Positions 10,925-23,189 are shown, numbered from the stretch's first letter. The stretch: DNA of 64,000 nt from Silybum marianum (GCA_036898165.1 CM072529.1:38906501-38970500), one strand, 5' to 3'. Program-made: numbers and translations. The notes: generated by a model not told the origin, from the letters alone.

Positions 10925-13740
10925 ATGCTTACATTCGCACAAAATGCAAGTTTGGCTTGGACAGATATTACGCCGTCTACCGTACAAAATCTTCCGTTGG
11001 TTCCAAAACCAAAGGGTCGAATAAAATCGGTGGTGAAGAAGAATATGGCTAACACCACCGACGTTTCAAAAAATGTGTTGCCTCCTCATCCTCATCTAAG
11101 TCCTCACCAAAGAGGCAAAAGAAATGTACAAGCGATAGCTTTTCCGAACAGGTCATCGAAGGAGAAAAACGTTGGTTGTTTAATCTGTCATTAATATGTC
11201 GATAATTTTTTACAAATTGGAGGCCATTGAATCAGTATCCAATCCGTTTATCGGGACAGAAAAACTCATTATCGAATAATCGATTCCTTCATAGAAATTG
11301 ACGACCTTGAAGTTCTTGAGCCCTTCATGGAACAGATCGGTGAAGAATTCAGTATCGAATATACCAATTCGTATCTTCAACAATTGATATGTAAGTCTAC
11401 CGATTGTCATCCTCCACCGACTGACGAAAAAAAAAATCCTACCCCCGTCAGACTAATGTCGAGGAGTCAATATCGTTTATACCCCTATCCCAATTGATAC
11501 ACAACTGAAAAGTCCAACTCCACCACCCTCTACACCTTCGAAGACACATTCTCTTATTAAAGATTCTTCACAGATACCCTCCCTGGTACACGAAGCATAT
11601 GTCGTCGATCTCACTAAGTCCATGCCGAAGGATGATTTGAAGTCTGGATTGTCAGATACGACCATCTCGATTCAGCAAAATGTTGGTCCCATAAATCAGT
11701 CCATGAATGAAGCCTCAACCTCTCAATACAGCGGCAGACTAACTTGATTTCAAATACTGCATAACATATTGCCGGTATTGATCGACAACTAAGGCTTTTG
11801 GGTGCCCAAACCGCTACATTACAGCATTCATTTGGCAGCTTTTGTGGTATTCTTGATCATTGTGTAAATAATATTTGAGAGGCAGAAGGAAAACAAGGAC
11901 CGGATAGGTTCACGCCTGGATGGTCTCATTTAGGTTACATACAGACTTTTTAAACTTCTAAAGGCTGAAAATCAGGAGCTACTCTGTGTTCACACTGAAT
12001 TCTACAAGGTACTTGATGCCTCAAGTACTGACGTCACCAATATCCCTTCCATTATACTTACCACCCTTGAGAAAGGTCAATCCTCATTCAATCGGCAGCA
12101 AAGTTCACACGCCGATCTACTTTTGTCGATTGTTGCCCTTAAGGCCGCCTCCGATGCACGAGATGCAGACGTCAGAAGGATAGTTACTGAATCTATGCCT
12201 TCTACCAATACTAGGCCTCCTATCGATTCCTCGTCTCAATTAGATGTTCATAAACAAATTATGGAGCCCTTTGCATCTCTACACTAGAAAGTTGAGTTGA
12301 TGGATAGTCATCTCAGCAATCCTCCTGATATCGACATCGATGCAACTGATTTCTTATTTGGTCCTCGGGAGCAACAAAGGCTAAAAATCGTAGAAACCCT
12401 ATACCTAGTTCAGGCGGCAGAACTGAATGCATTGCGTCAATTCTTAAACATCTCTCAAACCCCTCCTGTCATGGTTGTTCAACTTCCCAAAGATAGGCGG
12501 ACACAAAACTCCCCCAAGTCGATGATGTTGAAGTTCATAATGTCGAAGGCTCACCTCATGGGGATGAAGTGCATGATGTTGAGTTGAATGATATTGAAGA
12601 GAATGAGGCTAAAGTTACCGAACTTCAATTGAAGGGAACCGAGGGAACTGGGGTACAGTTTGGTGAGGACCAACCTCGTTTGTCTGATGAACTAGAAATT
12701 GATGTTACCATCGAAGAACTCAAGCAAGTTAATTACTTTCAATCCGATGTTGGTCCAGTGGAATGAACCGGCGACCAAAATGATGTTCCTCTGTCTTATG
12801 GTACTAGGACCGATAGTGGTGCAGTTAAGGATAAAGGAAAGAAACCAATGTCGGTTGATGAACTTGTTGCCGAAGAGAAAATAAAAAAAGAGGAGCGTAA
12901 GTGTCTAAAAATCAACCCCGAAGATCAGTTGAAACTTAAAGCTCCTATGAAGGTTGTTGATGATTTGGGTATTTCGGTGCAGGAAAGACAAGAATTTCTT
13001 AAAGTTCAGCAAGTTCTTGATGTTGGTCAAAGACTTGCAATAGAACTGGGTGCAGAAGAAGCCAAAGGTTCAAATGTGCAAGATCCGATCATTCTGCAAC
13101 AGTCGCTGCTAACAAGCGCCGAAAAATCAAAAGAGGAAATGAGGGAATTGCGTATTAATTGTTACAATAAGAGAATCATTCATCGATCTTTCAAGTCAAA
13201 AATAACTGCAGTCCATATTTTTGGACTGAAGGTATTTAACGAATGAAAAAAAGGATTAAGTGTGCAGATTATGAGGGAGAACGGTGTTATTAAGAAAGAA
13301 AACCTTTCGTTTATGCACAACCTCGGTGTTGGTGAATGGGTCGAAATGTTGCCTCTGGTGAACAAAAGCAAGAGCCAATATAAAAAAGGCAGTTCATAAC
13401 TATCTCATTAAGGTTATCAAAAAGCTAGCAATGATTCGGAAGAGTTACGATCTACCAGCGGTTCCTGCCGAACTTGAGTTTCTCAAACAACTTCAAGAGA
13501 GAACTTCTTCTTCCACCAGAGGAATTTCAGCTCCAGATTATGGAATTTTCTTTCAAGATGAGCTCCAAAACATGAGATTTTTCAGAGCCAATCAAATTCC
13601 CACTGCTCATTCCACTTTTGTGCGAGCCATACTAAGTGTGATTCCTAATGTTGTTGACGACCGACCCTTGCACAACAGCATCCGTGACGAACTTGAATAA
13701 CGCAAGAAGAGTGCTCCATCTAATCCTTTTTGAAGACCAA
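10925..13740 (+). pseudogene. Degenerate Sirevirus 3' ('env-like') ORF, copy 1
   Basis: A run of broken plus-strand frames. The first (10925) begins MLTFAQNASLAWTD, close to MTEFARNATLSWGE of the inner Sirevirus ORF at 47090. The middle (12297-12770) is acidic and helical. The stretch 12848-13246 is a charged coiled coil (EEKIKKEERKCLK) followed by NKRIIHRSFKSK. Near 13320-13390 comes LGVGEWVEM and NKSKSQY, the conserved C-terminal module. The final frame (13431-13700) has GIFFQDELQNMRFFRANQIPTAHSTFVRAIL, matching IPRAHSSFLSAIL at 49290. At least six stops or frame changes interrupt it. No matching gag-pol or LTR is in view, so it is a truncated remnant. The function of the ORF in Sireviruses is unknown. 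Confidence 0.75.
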
Positions 13741-14980
13741 AATATGTACTATGTTTTTAAATTGTAACCGATCAACTTCATTAATGAAAAGTTTATTGCA
13801 TCCCTTCACATAGTGTATATAAATTCACATTTATATTGTTTTACTAATTATAAACTGCCGATAAGTATCGACCATTCCGATTTATACGTACTAAAGTATA
13901 CACTTAAGTTGTAAAATGTCAACAAAAAGAACAACTTACAGCTTTTTTTCTGACAAATTCTGATAAAATAACATCAACATATTATCATTGAAAAAACTTT
14001 ATAGTGATTTGACTTTAAAAGCACATCAAAGTAAATTAGGATCCAGTAACATAAAATTTATCACTGCTTACTTCAAATGTAGTGTCATATTCTATAATAC
14101 CAACATTTGATAGAATTATATATTTAGTTAATTTAAAAATATAACATATGAAAAAAATATTACATTTTAATAATTAAACTATTGTCTTTAAGAATTAAAA
14201 CAAATCACTTAAAAAGGTATTAAAAATCATTCAGGGACCTTATCCGTTATAGTTTGTAAACCACAGGAACTAAATTTGAATTTAACTCTTTGTTATTTTA
14301 ACAAATACGTTTTTTGATGATAATTATCAAACTCCTTTCTTAATTTAACAATTTTCAATATGCTTTTAAACCGTTTATATTAATCCCAAAAAAATAAGGA
14401 TTTACCTGCAACCTTAAATTCAAATTAATAATATTTTATTTAGAAAATTATATTTTTTCCTAAATTAGTTTTCGGAATATATTTGTAAATGGTTTTTCAT
14501 TCATGTCATCGTCTCTAACTTCCTGTGTTGAAGTAAACAATTTTCTCTCCCACTATTCATTTCTTAAATAGTAAATTAATCCAACCGGCCAATTCAATCC
14601 GGCATGTATGATCTACTGCGACAAATATCCAATCCACTGACCTTTCTATCACACGTAAGGACAATGTCTTTTATGTCAAAGCTATTATTTTGAAGTTAAT
14701 GTTGTTTATATTAACTTTTTCCTTATTTTATTTCATGTTTTTTTTCTCTAGATTGTGTACTTTAACATGGAGTCTAATTATCCTAAAGAAAAGAGAAACC
14801 TGTGAAGGAAAATTTTAAATTTTAAGAAAAAAATCTTTATGCATTTAGATTATCAGAGAGTTGGTGTTCTTCGACCACAAGTTATATTAACGTGAAAGAA
14901 ATGGAGAACCATATGTATTTGCATCTAAATTAGTTACAGTTGTTGGTTTCATTTAGAATATTTACATTTTGTTTTTGCAG
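13741..14980. other. AT-rich intergenic stretch
   Basis: Begins with what may be the 3' untranslated part of the preceding remnant, then A/T-rich sequence without an ORF above 60 codons. A short frame at 14766 after a pyrimidine tract (MESNYPKEKRNL) could be a small exon relic. I see no PPT or LTR edge here. Confidence 0.4.
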
Positions 14981-14981
14981 A

Positions 14982-15336
14982 TGATAATCACGTATCTCAA
15001 TGTCAACTAAGATCTTCAACAAATTTTCCTTCTGAATCTGAAAATGTCGATGCAGTTAATTATTTTGTATATCAGCATAACACCGTTCATCCTTCTTCTT
15101 CAAATATAACTATAAAAAGTTCTGTGTATGATATTTCAAATAACAAAAGCAGTCTTTTCTTTTATAATCCCATGACATTGACCAATTCTACGAGAATTGA
15201 ACAAACTTATGATATTCTAAAGCTTTCGTCAGGAAAACATAAACTAAGAAGTAAGTCAGTATATGTATCTGGTATAGCCATGGTCGACATCACGCCAGAT
15301 GAAGGATTAGGTAACATCAACAACAGACACATGTAA
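14982..15336 (+). pseudogene. Exon-like ORF of unknown identity
   Basis: A continuous frame of about 118 codons begins right after a good splice-acceptor sequence (tttttgcag ending at 14981) and ends at TAA 15334. It is Ser/Asn-rich (VYDISNNKSSLFFYNP, RIEQTYDILKLSSG) and ends KSVYVSGIAMVDITPDEGL. The first Met codon lies only at 15124, so a start exon would have to be upstream. The Ser-rich style recalls N-terminal exons of Helitron helicase or similar plant transposon proteins, but I cannot identify a domain. It could equally be a host-gene fragment. Confidence 0.3.
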
Positions 15337-15478
15337 TACAGAAAATATCTCATTCTTAGTGTTTTTCGATAAATTATTATATAATGATATTATGTTATGA
15401 CTATTATTGTAAGATAATTTTCTTGACATTATTTAAATTTTTTTAAATTACCAGGTGTGACACACCGGTTAGAACTTT

Positions 15479-15499
15479 GTGTGTGTGTGTGTGTGTGTC

Positions 15500-15536
<37 letters not shown>
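15479..15536 (+). repeat. Compound microsatellite (GT)n(AT)n(AG)n
   Basis: Three adjoining dinucleotide runs: GT, then TA, then GA. It forms the left border of a series of inverted-repeat elements. Confidence 0.95.
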
Positions 15537-15757
15537 GAAAGTTCAAATGCGAACTCAAATTTGATTATGAACGTGAGAACAAATGAGAGCGCGACACGTC
15601 TCTGAATGTAAATTATTCAGACTGAATAAATACAATGTTCAGTTTTATTCGGTCTGAATATTTCTTTGATTATTCAGTCTGAATATGATACGTGTCGCAC
15701 TCTCATTTGTTCTCACGTTCACAACCAAATTTGAGTTATCATTTAAACTCGCCCCTA
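15537..15757. mobile_element. Inverted-repeat MITE A in microsatellite DNA
   Basis: The first and last 60 bases are near-perfect inverted copies (left '..gaacgtgagaacaaatgag..', right '..ctcatttgttctcacgttc..'), with a centre containing three further inverted 'attcagtctgaat' blocks. It is bounded by GA runs on the left and a TA/GA run on the right. No coding capacity. Confidence 0.75.
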
Positions 15758-15767
15758 TATGTATATG

Positions 15768-15802
<35 letters not shown>

Positions 15803-15803
<1 letters not shown>

Positions 15804-16002
15804 CATTATTATGCAACCCTTTGCATTTATACAACCCTCACAACCAAATCAGGAGCATCCATTTAATCATCAACGGTTAAGATTTAGTCGGTTATAACTT
15901 CCTTTGATTAAAAAAACTAAAAAACCAAAATAAAAAACAAAATGGATGGTGGATATGTGGGTTGCATAGGTTGTATGATTTAGAGGGGTTGTGCTTGAAC
16001 AC

Positions 16003-16004
<2 letters not shown>
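15803..16004. mobile_element. Inverted-repeat element B between GA and CT runs
   Basis: Left end 'tatgcaaccctttgcatttatacaa' is imperfectly repeated in inverse near the right end (about 15957-15998). Flanked by a GA run (15773-15802) and a CT/TA run (16005-16037). Weaker than its neighbours. Confidence 0.45.
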
Positions 16005-16036
<32 letters not shown>

Positions 16037-16039
16037 GCA

Positions 16040-16266
16040 TAGGATTGAGTGAGAATGAGAGTTAAGGTGAGAAACGTAACAAGAGATCTGAACCATTGAT
16101 CACTTTTAATCTTATACTCATCTATGAATTGCGCTTCATAAGAGAGTTGATCTGGTGTATCTCGATGCACCTCATCTCGGTGCATCTCATCCTAATATGC
16201 ATCCAAGGGTGTAGATCCTTTCTTACGCTTCTGATCTTAACTCTACTTCTCACTGGAACCCAACCC

Positions 16267-16268
<2 letters not shown>
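16040..16268. mobile_element. Inverted-repeat MITE C, family copy 1
   Basis: Ends 'taggattgagtgagaatgag' and, inverted at the right end, 'tagggttgggttccagtgag'; the terminal inverted repeat is about 55 bases. The core 'gatcacttttaatctta' recurs in two copies at 26660 and 26901. Bounded on both sides by TA microsatellites. Confidence 0.75.

Positions 16269-16321
<53 letters not shown>
16269..16321 (+). repeat. (TA)n(GA)n microsatellite
   Basis: About 24 bases of TA followed by about 33 bases of GA, between two inverted-repeat elements. Confidence 0.95.
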
Positions 16322-16325
<4 letters not shown>

Positions 16326-16732
16326 GGGTTCATGCGAGGACGACAACAATTTACGAGAATGCGAGGACAATCCTCAGCCTTTCATTTTGTACATGAAATT
16401 TTTTTCTTGTACAAAATCATATGTGATTTTGTACTAGCATGAAAGATGACACGCGCGACTTTTGCTGCAGGAAAAGTCTTGACTAATCATATATGATTGT
16501 GTAATTGAATCATATGTGATTTTGTACATTAATCATATGTGATTTTGTACATGAAAAACGACTTTCCCCGCGACTTAGTCCACGGGAAAAGTCGCCTGTG
16601 TCCTTTTTCATGCTCCTACAAAATCACATATGATTTTTAACATGAAAAAAATTTCATATACAAAATGATTTGCTGAGAATTGTCCTCGTATTATCGTAAA
16701 TTGATACCATTCTCGTATGAACCCGTCCCCAT
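16322..16732. mobile_element. Inverted-repeat MITE D
   Basis: Left 55 bases ('gttgggttcatgcgaggac..') are inverted at the right end ('..tcgtatgaacccgtcccc'). The centre is rich in the palindromic phrase 'aatcatatgtgattttgtac', four or more times in both orientations, and contains two inverted 'cgcgactt' blocks. Followed by a TA run at 16731-16748. Confidence 0.75.
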
Positions 16733-16748
16733 ATATATATATATATAA

Positions 16749-17703
16749 TATAAAGAATAGTTTAAATAACCTAAGAAAATTAGAGAGATTTTGAAAGTTT
16801 TATACAACTAGATTACTTATCCAAACCATCATATCACTGATTCACTATCTTTTTCAAACTTTTAACCATTTCATGTTTTTAAATAAAAAAAAAAGAATCT
16901 CATTTTCTTTTAAATTAAACTTTATAAAATGTATCAATATTTTTAATTAAATAAATTATATCAAAATACCAAGAATTTCGTTGCCTTTAATTTAAGATCT
17001 AAGATAATACATGTACCTTTAAAATTCACATATGAATCTGGTATATAAATTATGAAATGATTCATGTATAATTTAAGATTAAGATTGACATGTAAATCTT
17101 AATTATAATTCACAAATTCACATATTAATATGTGTTATAAGTTGTAAATTAATTCACCTACAAGTTAGGATTGAGATTCACTTGTAAATTTATATTATGA
17201 TTTAATAAGTTTGCAAATGAATCAATATACATCTGATTATCAACTTCTAATGATAAATTGTTCCATTTTAAACGATCAATAAATAATATCAATTTTTGAA
17301 AGTAGGTAGATGATATTTTATATTATTTTTGGATTAGCAAGTCAACATTGATTTCACACTGTTTGGTTCAAAAATCGATGATTATCGATGTCTAAAATTG
17401 GTTATGGAGAAAGTACTAACATAAATTAGGATATTGATCTTTTTTTCTTCTTAATTATCTTAATTAGTATATTACACTTATATCTTGTTCTCCAGTAAAA
17501 AAAAGGTCTTAAAAACTAGATACCTTCAGATTCTCAATATAAATAAACTTTTTATTTAAATCATATATTTTGATTGATTTAACAGTGGCGAAGTTTGGTT
17601 TGAACAAGTAAGGCCGATGTGTTTTGGATCACATGAGAGTCCTATATTTGACCAACCATCCGAATCTTGTTTTTATGTATGTCATAGAAAAAAACTTATT
17701 ATT
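16749..17703. other. AT-rich sequence with no gene
   Basis: No ORF of note. The part 17010-17260 has repeated 'attcacatgtaaatc'-like phrases in both orientations, reminiscent of the element at 25806, but no edge can be set. Confidence 0.4.
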
Positions 17704-17713
17704 ATTTTTATTA

Positions 17714-18826
17714 GGATAAAATGCAAGAAATAGCAACCTACTTTCATAAATTTCTTTATTATAGCATTGTACTTTCAGTTTTACTTATTACAGCAATGTA
17801 ATTTCAAATTATTTTTTATTAAGGCATTGTACTTTGAAAAATTTACCCATTATAACAATGGGTAACTTATTACCTTTTAAACAAGTTAACCCCCACTTTT
17901 TTTGTTTACATGACTTAAATAAGATGACATGGATAACATGTCATCATGATTACATGGCATTAGTAAAAAAAATCTCTTGTAATTTTTTTTTTTAAATTCC
18001 CACTTTTTTATATTATTCTTAATTATCTCAATTTTTTTTAGTAATTTCTTCACTTTTTTTAAAAAAATTACTCTTACTAAATTGTATGCAAATTAAATAT
18101 TTTAAAGTTACATTTTTTTAACAAATGTAATATTTTTCTTCAAAATAAATATTTTATTTATAAAAAACGTGAAACTTGTGATTTAATTTTTCTAGTTCAA
18201 AAAAATACTTATTTTGTACTTTTTTTAAATTTAACGATATAAATTGTGTTTTAGAAATCTTCTTAATATTGTTACATTTTAATAAATATTTTAGAAATAA
18301 TCTAATTAATTTAATATATTTATTGAATGATATGTCAATTCAATTTTTTAAGACAAATAGATATATTTTTTTCCATATAAATATTTTATTTGTAAAAAAA
18401 CATAATAATTCTTATTTTCTTAGTTAAAAAAATATATTTTTAAACATTTTTTAATATAAGGAAAATAAATTGCCACCTATAAATCTTCTTAATATTCTTA
18501 TGTTTATGAATAATTTAGTTTAGTTTAATTAGTCTAATATATTTATTAAATAATATGTAAAGCACAATGCTATAATAAGAAATGTCACATCAACAATATA
18601 TTACATGTGGACAACCTACATGGACAATGAGGTGGCATGGAAACCTAGTATAGTAGGTAAATTTAAAAGAAAAAGTTACCCAATGCTATAATGGGTAAAT
18701 TTTTCAAAGTACAATGCCCTAATAAAAAATAATTTGAAAGTACATTGCTGTAATAAGAAAAACTAAAAGTACAATGCTATAATAAAGAAATTTATGAAAG
18801 TAGATTGATATTTCTTGCATTTTGCC
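17714..18826. mobile_element. Non-autonomous Mutator-like element with long TIRs
   Basis: About 160-base terminal inverted repeats: the left end (GGATAAAATGCAAGAAATA) mirrors the right end (ends ..TTTCTTGCATTTTGCC). The repeats share the phrases 'agcattgtactttcag' and 'acccattataacaatgggta'. A perfect 10-bp direct repeat ATTTTTATTA flanks the element (17704-17713 and 18827-18836). Long TIRs with a 9-10 bp duplication fit the Mutator superfamily. The inside is AT-rich and non-coding, so it would depend on a transposase supplied elsewhere. Confidence 0.85.
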
Positions 18827-18836
18827 ATTTTTATTA

Positions 18837-20019
18837 TATATATAAATAGGTAGCATTCAAAATTAAAATAATTGCATGTGATTTATATTATTATCTAATT
18901 TGATACATAATTAAGTAACATTATTTTATTAATATTATAATTTTTCTTTTAAATTCATAAATATAAAAGCTTATGAAATTTTTTGTAAATCCACAAATCA
19001 GTATTCATAATAAAGGATAAATGGTTCTATTATTTAGCAATATCAATTGTAAAAAAATGCTTCTTTCACTTTTAAATCATATTTTTATTTACGAAAATTC
19101 TATCGGGGTGTGTGTGTATATATATATATAATAGTGTTTTTTTGAACGGATATATATAATAGTTATAATACATCAAAAGTCGATGCCAAATTCTTTTAAT
19201 TTGGATAGCATTTTAATACATACTTAATATATTTAGACATTTTCTTTGTGAGGAATATATTTAGACATTCATTACCAAAAAAAAAAGTATAGAAACCAAA
19301 TGCATTAATTATTATATCAAATATGTATATATTTACATTCGGAATAATTTGTGTATATATGGCTATTGTAGCACCATAATTTTTCGGGAATAATTTGGCA
19401 AAAAGCAATAAGCACCAAGTAGTCGACTCAACCGAACTATTTCGACGTTTGTTTTGTGTGTGTTTAGTTTCATATGTTACAAGACATATTGCTTTTTGTA
19501 TATGACTTCATTCTAGCCATACATTTGTTTTTCTTCACATTTGATTCTTTGATTTTATTTATGAATTTATGGTCATTTTAAATAATCTATTTATAAATAA
19601 TTAAAAATACGCATACATGTGTACGTATGGGTGAAATTGACGGATAACCCGGAAGCTAAAAGTGAATTGAAAAATAAAACTAAAAATAAAACTAAAAATA
19701 AAAACAAAAATATCAAAATGGATGTTAATTTAAAGTAAGAGTAAACTGCTTATTTGGTCCCTATAATTTGGTGGTTAGAACACTTTTGCTCCTTACGGAT
19801 TTAGAAGTACAAATTGGACATATTGGTATGCAAAAACACCCGGAGTTGGTCCATGCCTCTAATGGCCGTTAAATGATCTCGTTAGATGAGGGTATTTTAG
19901 TCTTTTGCAATTTTCCTCTATTTTCTTTGAAAAATTATTATGTAATATACATTATAGCATATTAATAATTATATAATATGTTAATATTTAAATACCATAT
20001 ATACACAAACGATGAACAA
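18837..20019. other. AT-rich sequence with one end of a TIR family
   Basis: No gene. From about 19740 ('gagtaaactgcttatttggtccct') to 19920 the sequence resembles the left terminus of the long-TIR element at 54532, including the phrase about a value 'gggtattttagtc'. Only one end is found, so it is a truncated or solo terminus. Confidence 0.4.
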
Positions 20020-20027
20020 CATGTAAC

Positions 20028-20389
20028 CAAGGTTCTAAATGGCGTGAGGCGTGGCGTGGCGGCGAGGCTAAGCCTCAAGCCTTAGGAGCCACGGCGAATC
20101 CATGGCGTTTTCAACGCGTGACTTACGCCGTCAAATTTCAAATTCATATACAATACTATATATAAAAACATATGTTTTGTATTCTCACTCAATGAGTTAA
20201 TAGTAATGAGAAAGTTAAATTAAGTTATATATTAAAAACTAGCAAATACGGCATCAAAAACGTAAAGAAAAATCAAATATCGAATTACAAACCTTGCGCA
20301 TTATGCCATGGCATGCCACGGGCTTAACGTGGCGTAAGATACAAGCCTTGGTGCCATGGCGGCTTTGCGGCGAGTTTTTCAGAACATTG
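20028..20389. mobile_element. hAT-like non-autonomous element
   Basis: Termini CAAGGTTCT and, inverted, CAATGTTCT. A perfect 8-bp duplication CATGTAAC flanks it (20020-20027, 20390-20397), as expected for hAT. The interior is GC-rich for this window, with repeated 'ggcgtgg', 'gccatgg' and 'gcggcgag' phrases in both orientations. No ORF. Confidence 0.8.
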
Positions 20390-20397
20390 CATGTAAC

Positions 20398-20964
20398 TCG
20401 ATTACCATCATCCCTTTACATCTCCTGGCCACCGATTCTCCCATCTAAACCCCAATCACCATCCTCCCTCTAAATCTCCTGGACAACAATTATCCTATTT
20501 CTGCAAACCCAAATCCTTCCCTTCTTTTTGTCGTAGGCAGAGAAAAGCATCACCAAGATTCTTCCTTTAGTCGTTGAAACAGGTCATCGACCTGTAGAGA
20601 TCAACATATTCCCTCAACAGACCTTTGATCGACAAACCTTCAATAGAGCTTCAATCTATCCCTTCACAATAAAGCAACCCACAAGTTCCACCACTGAGAA
20701 GCACTGGTCATGTCCTGATTTCCTTCGGCTCTTCGATTTTTAGCCCGTTGTTTGCTTTACTGATTGTTACTATAACTCAGTGTTAACTCACAACAAACAA
20801 AGTCTTCAAATTCTCCATCTGAAATCATTTCTTACACTGAACTTTTACTACGCTCTTATTCCAATCCATGTATACCATACTCGGTACTTGTACCATTTTA
20901 TTACTTGAGAGATGATGTTAGGGCTATTTGGATACTTGCTTTTAGTCCTGATTGCCAGGTCTGA
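20398..20964. other. Pyrimidine-rich leader-like stretch
   Basis: CT-rich sequence such as 'catctcctggccaccgattctccc' resembling a plant 5' untranslated region, leading into the broken ORFs at 20965. No ORF of its own. Confidence 0.3.
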
Positions 20965-23144
20965 GTGTCTATAAAAAGTTCCTATGAACTAGCATATGCG
21001 GATCAGGTCGCACCGTGTGTTAGGGAGTATAGGAAATATAAAGCTTTGATGGTCCAACAAGAACCGGAGGGACTTACCCACAAGGTCATCCCAAACATAG
21101 TTGAGAGTGATGAGGGGTCTAGAGCTAGTAATAAGAAGGATAAGAAAACTGGGGTTCCTGATCATGGTGTGATAAAGGCTAGTGAAAATGAGAGGGGATT
21201 GGCTGTTGGGGTGCAACTGATCTTGTGGATATTCCAGAAGATCAATCTGATTCTTCTAATGAGAGTAGTAACAATGATTCTTCTGATAGTGAAAGTACTG
21301 CAGATAACAATGATGATAAGGATGATCATAATGTTCAAATGTCTAATTTTCAAAATGATACACTTATCAATCAGACTATTCAAGGTGTTGAAGGAGGTAC
21401 TGAGGGAGTCTTAGTAGAAAATGTAGAGAAGTTGAGTCTGGGGACGTCAAAAGAATATGTTGAGTGTGAGACAGGATCAAAATAACAAAATGATCCTCAC
21501 TAAACTGTGTCAGTAAGTCGGATAGCCAAATCTAGTATCGGATTTCATGTATTGAGATCTGGTATCGAACAAAACGTCATCGACCCAATGACACAAGCAC
21601 AGTCAACCTACCTAGCCACTCAAGCATACCTCAAAAGATGTTTGCTTCATTTCTATGCGGAGCCTTAGCACATCTACTATCAAGTTCTCACTCGGAGGAT
21701 CTTGATATTGAAATAGGTAGACATGTGCCCTGTCACCCACTTCATTTCTTGGAAAGCGAGTTTAAAGCTCGATACACTTCCAAGTACAAATATTGTGACT
21801 TCTATTGCATGTCTTCGTGACATTGTCGGAACATCCCTAGTAGAGCCTTCTACAGGTATTCTACGAGGACTGAATGGAAGTCCCGTTAGAGATAACATTA
21901 TGCACACTTTGAACGTAGGACATACAATTGATTTAACTATTTTGACAGTTGGAAACCTAAGTGGTCCAAGAGATATTTTCCCCGAATTCATTTCTAGAGA
22001 ATTTTGGAACGATGCTCTAATGGGTGTTTAGGACTCATTTAATGATGAAATCGAATCTATAAAAAGATTGCTAAAGGTGTAAATACAGTGTTACTGATTT
22101 ATCACCACCACCACCTCCACAACAACTTGTTCGACAATCTAAAGACCTATCCATTAGTGATTTATCACCACCACCACCTCCACAACAACTTGTTCGACAA
22201 TCAAAAGTCCCTCATAATCTATAAATCTTGATTCAGAAAATTCATATGTGATTGGGGTTTTACGAATACAAAACTGAATCTGAGGTATATGTTGTCACGA
22301 TGGATCATTTCAACTCTCTGATGTAATTAAGAAGTTACGTGGAGTATTAGCAATATGTCGGAGTTCATCAAATCTTCAACATTTTCGATTCAGGATACTT
22401 TAGGAAAGTTGTCTAAACGGGTTCAATAATTAGAAGATACTTGCAAAGTACAGGCCCCCAGTCATAAACTAAAACATGATGATCCGGGCGATCTAGATCA
22501 ACATGGGATGCGAAGAGACAAAGAATGATTGAGGATCTTGTTACTACTGATCAAGGTGTTCAAGTTGAGGAAGTTGCTGATGTATATGAACTGGGTACTA
22601 GTTCTAGTGTGAATGAAAGACAAATTGTGTTTTATGTGGATCCATATATTGAACGAAGAGTTGAAAAGCCTGAGGTATCTGAGGCAAAAGAGGAAGATTT
22701 GAAAGAAAGAGAATATATGCTCATTGACTTGGTTTACATAGACTCAGAACTAGACAAATCAGAAAATGCTATTTTGAAAATTAAAGAAGAAGTTGAAGAG
22801 ATATTTTCTTTATCCGAATATGATTTGAAGAAAATTTTGATTTGCTATATTTTATCTGTGAACAACCTCAAACCCATCCTGAACTTTCCACTACAAGAGA
22901 ACAATCTCAACTTGAGCCATCACAAGGTGAACCTTCACAAACAAAGACATCTTATGCTGCTACTGTTCAGAGAGAACAAGAAGTTAGATGGGAAAGAACA
23001 ATTATCAGAGTAGCCTTCCTTGAAGATAATGATAAAAGGATTTTTGTGAGAAGCATCAAAGTAGTTGATCCGATGAAGGTTTTGGGAATTTCTCAGCAGA
23101 ATGTATCTGTAACACCTGGAAATTTAGCACGAAAGGTTATGTAA
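20965..23144 (+). pseudogene. Degenerate low-complexity ORF of unknown family
   Basis: A series of plus-strand frames: 20965-21210 (charged), 21225-21485 (Ser/Asp/Asn-rich: SDSSNESSNNDSSDSES), 22085-22210 (polyproline, DLSPPPPPPQQLVRQS present twice), 22525-22830 (acidic, coiled: EVSEAKEEDLKERE) and 22842-23144 (RWERTIIRVAFLEDNDKRIFVRSIKVV). The sequence has coding style but is broken at least five times. The layout (acidic, proline-rich, helical, short conserved tail) recalls Sirevirus 3' ORFs, but the EW[L/V]E core is not seen, so I leave it unassigned. Confidence 0.4.
22096..22203 (+). repeat. Tandem duplication of a polyproline-coding unit
   Basis: The phrase 'gatttatcaccaccacc' followed by 'acctccacaacaacttg' and 'ttcgacaatc' occurs twice about 60 bases apart. 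Each copy encodes SPPPPPPQQLVRQS. Confidence 0.85.
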
Positions 23145-23189
23145 ATTAGCATTGTAATATTTTATTTATGGGCAAATGGAAGGTTTCAA

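Noticed and set aside
15685..16437. Several frames with repeated ER or IYIY residues
   Set aside because: These are translations of GA and TA microsatellites.
16265..16748. Possible CRISPR-like array because of repeated 'aatcatatgtgattttgtac'
   Set aside because: Repeats are palindromic, in both orientations and with irregular spacing inside an inverted-repeat element of a plant genome.
19196..19408. 70-codon minus-strand frame (MLFAKLFPKNYGAT)
   Set aside because: Isolated, AT-rich and without a domain; length is within chance expectation in 64 kb.
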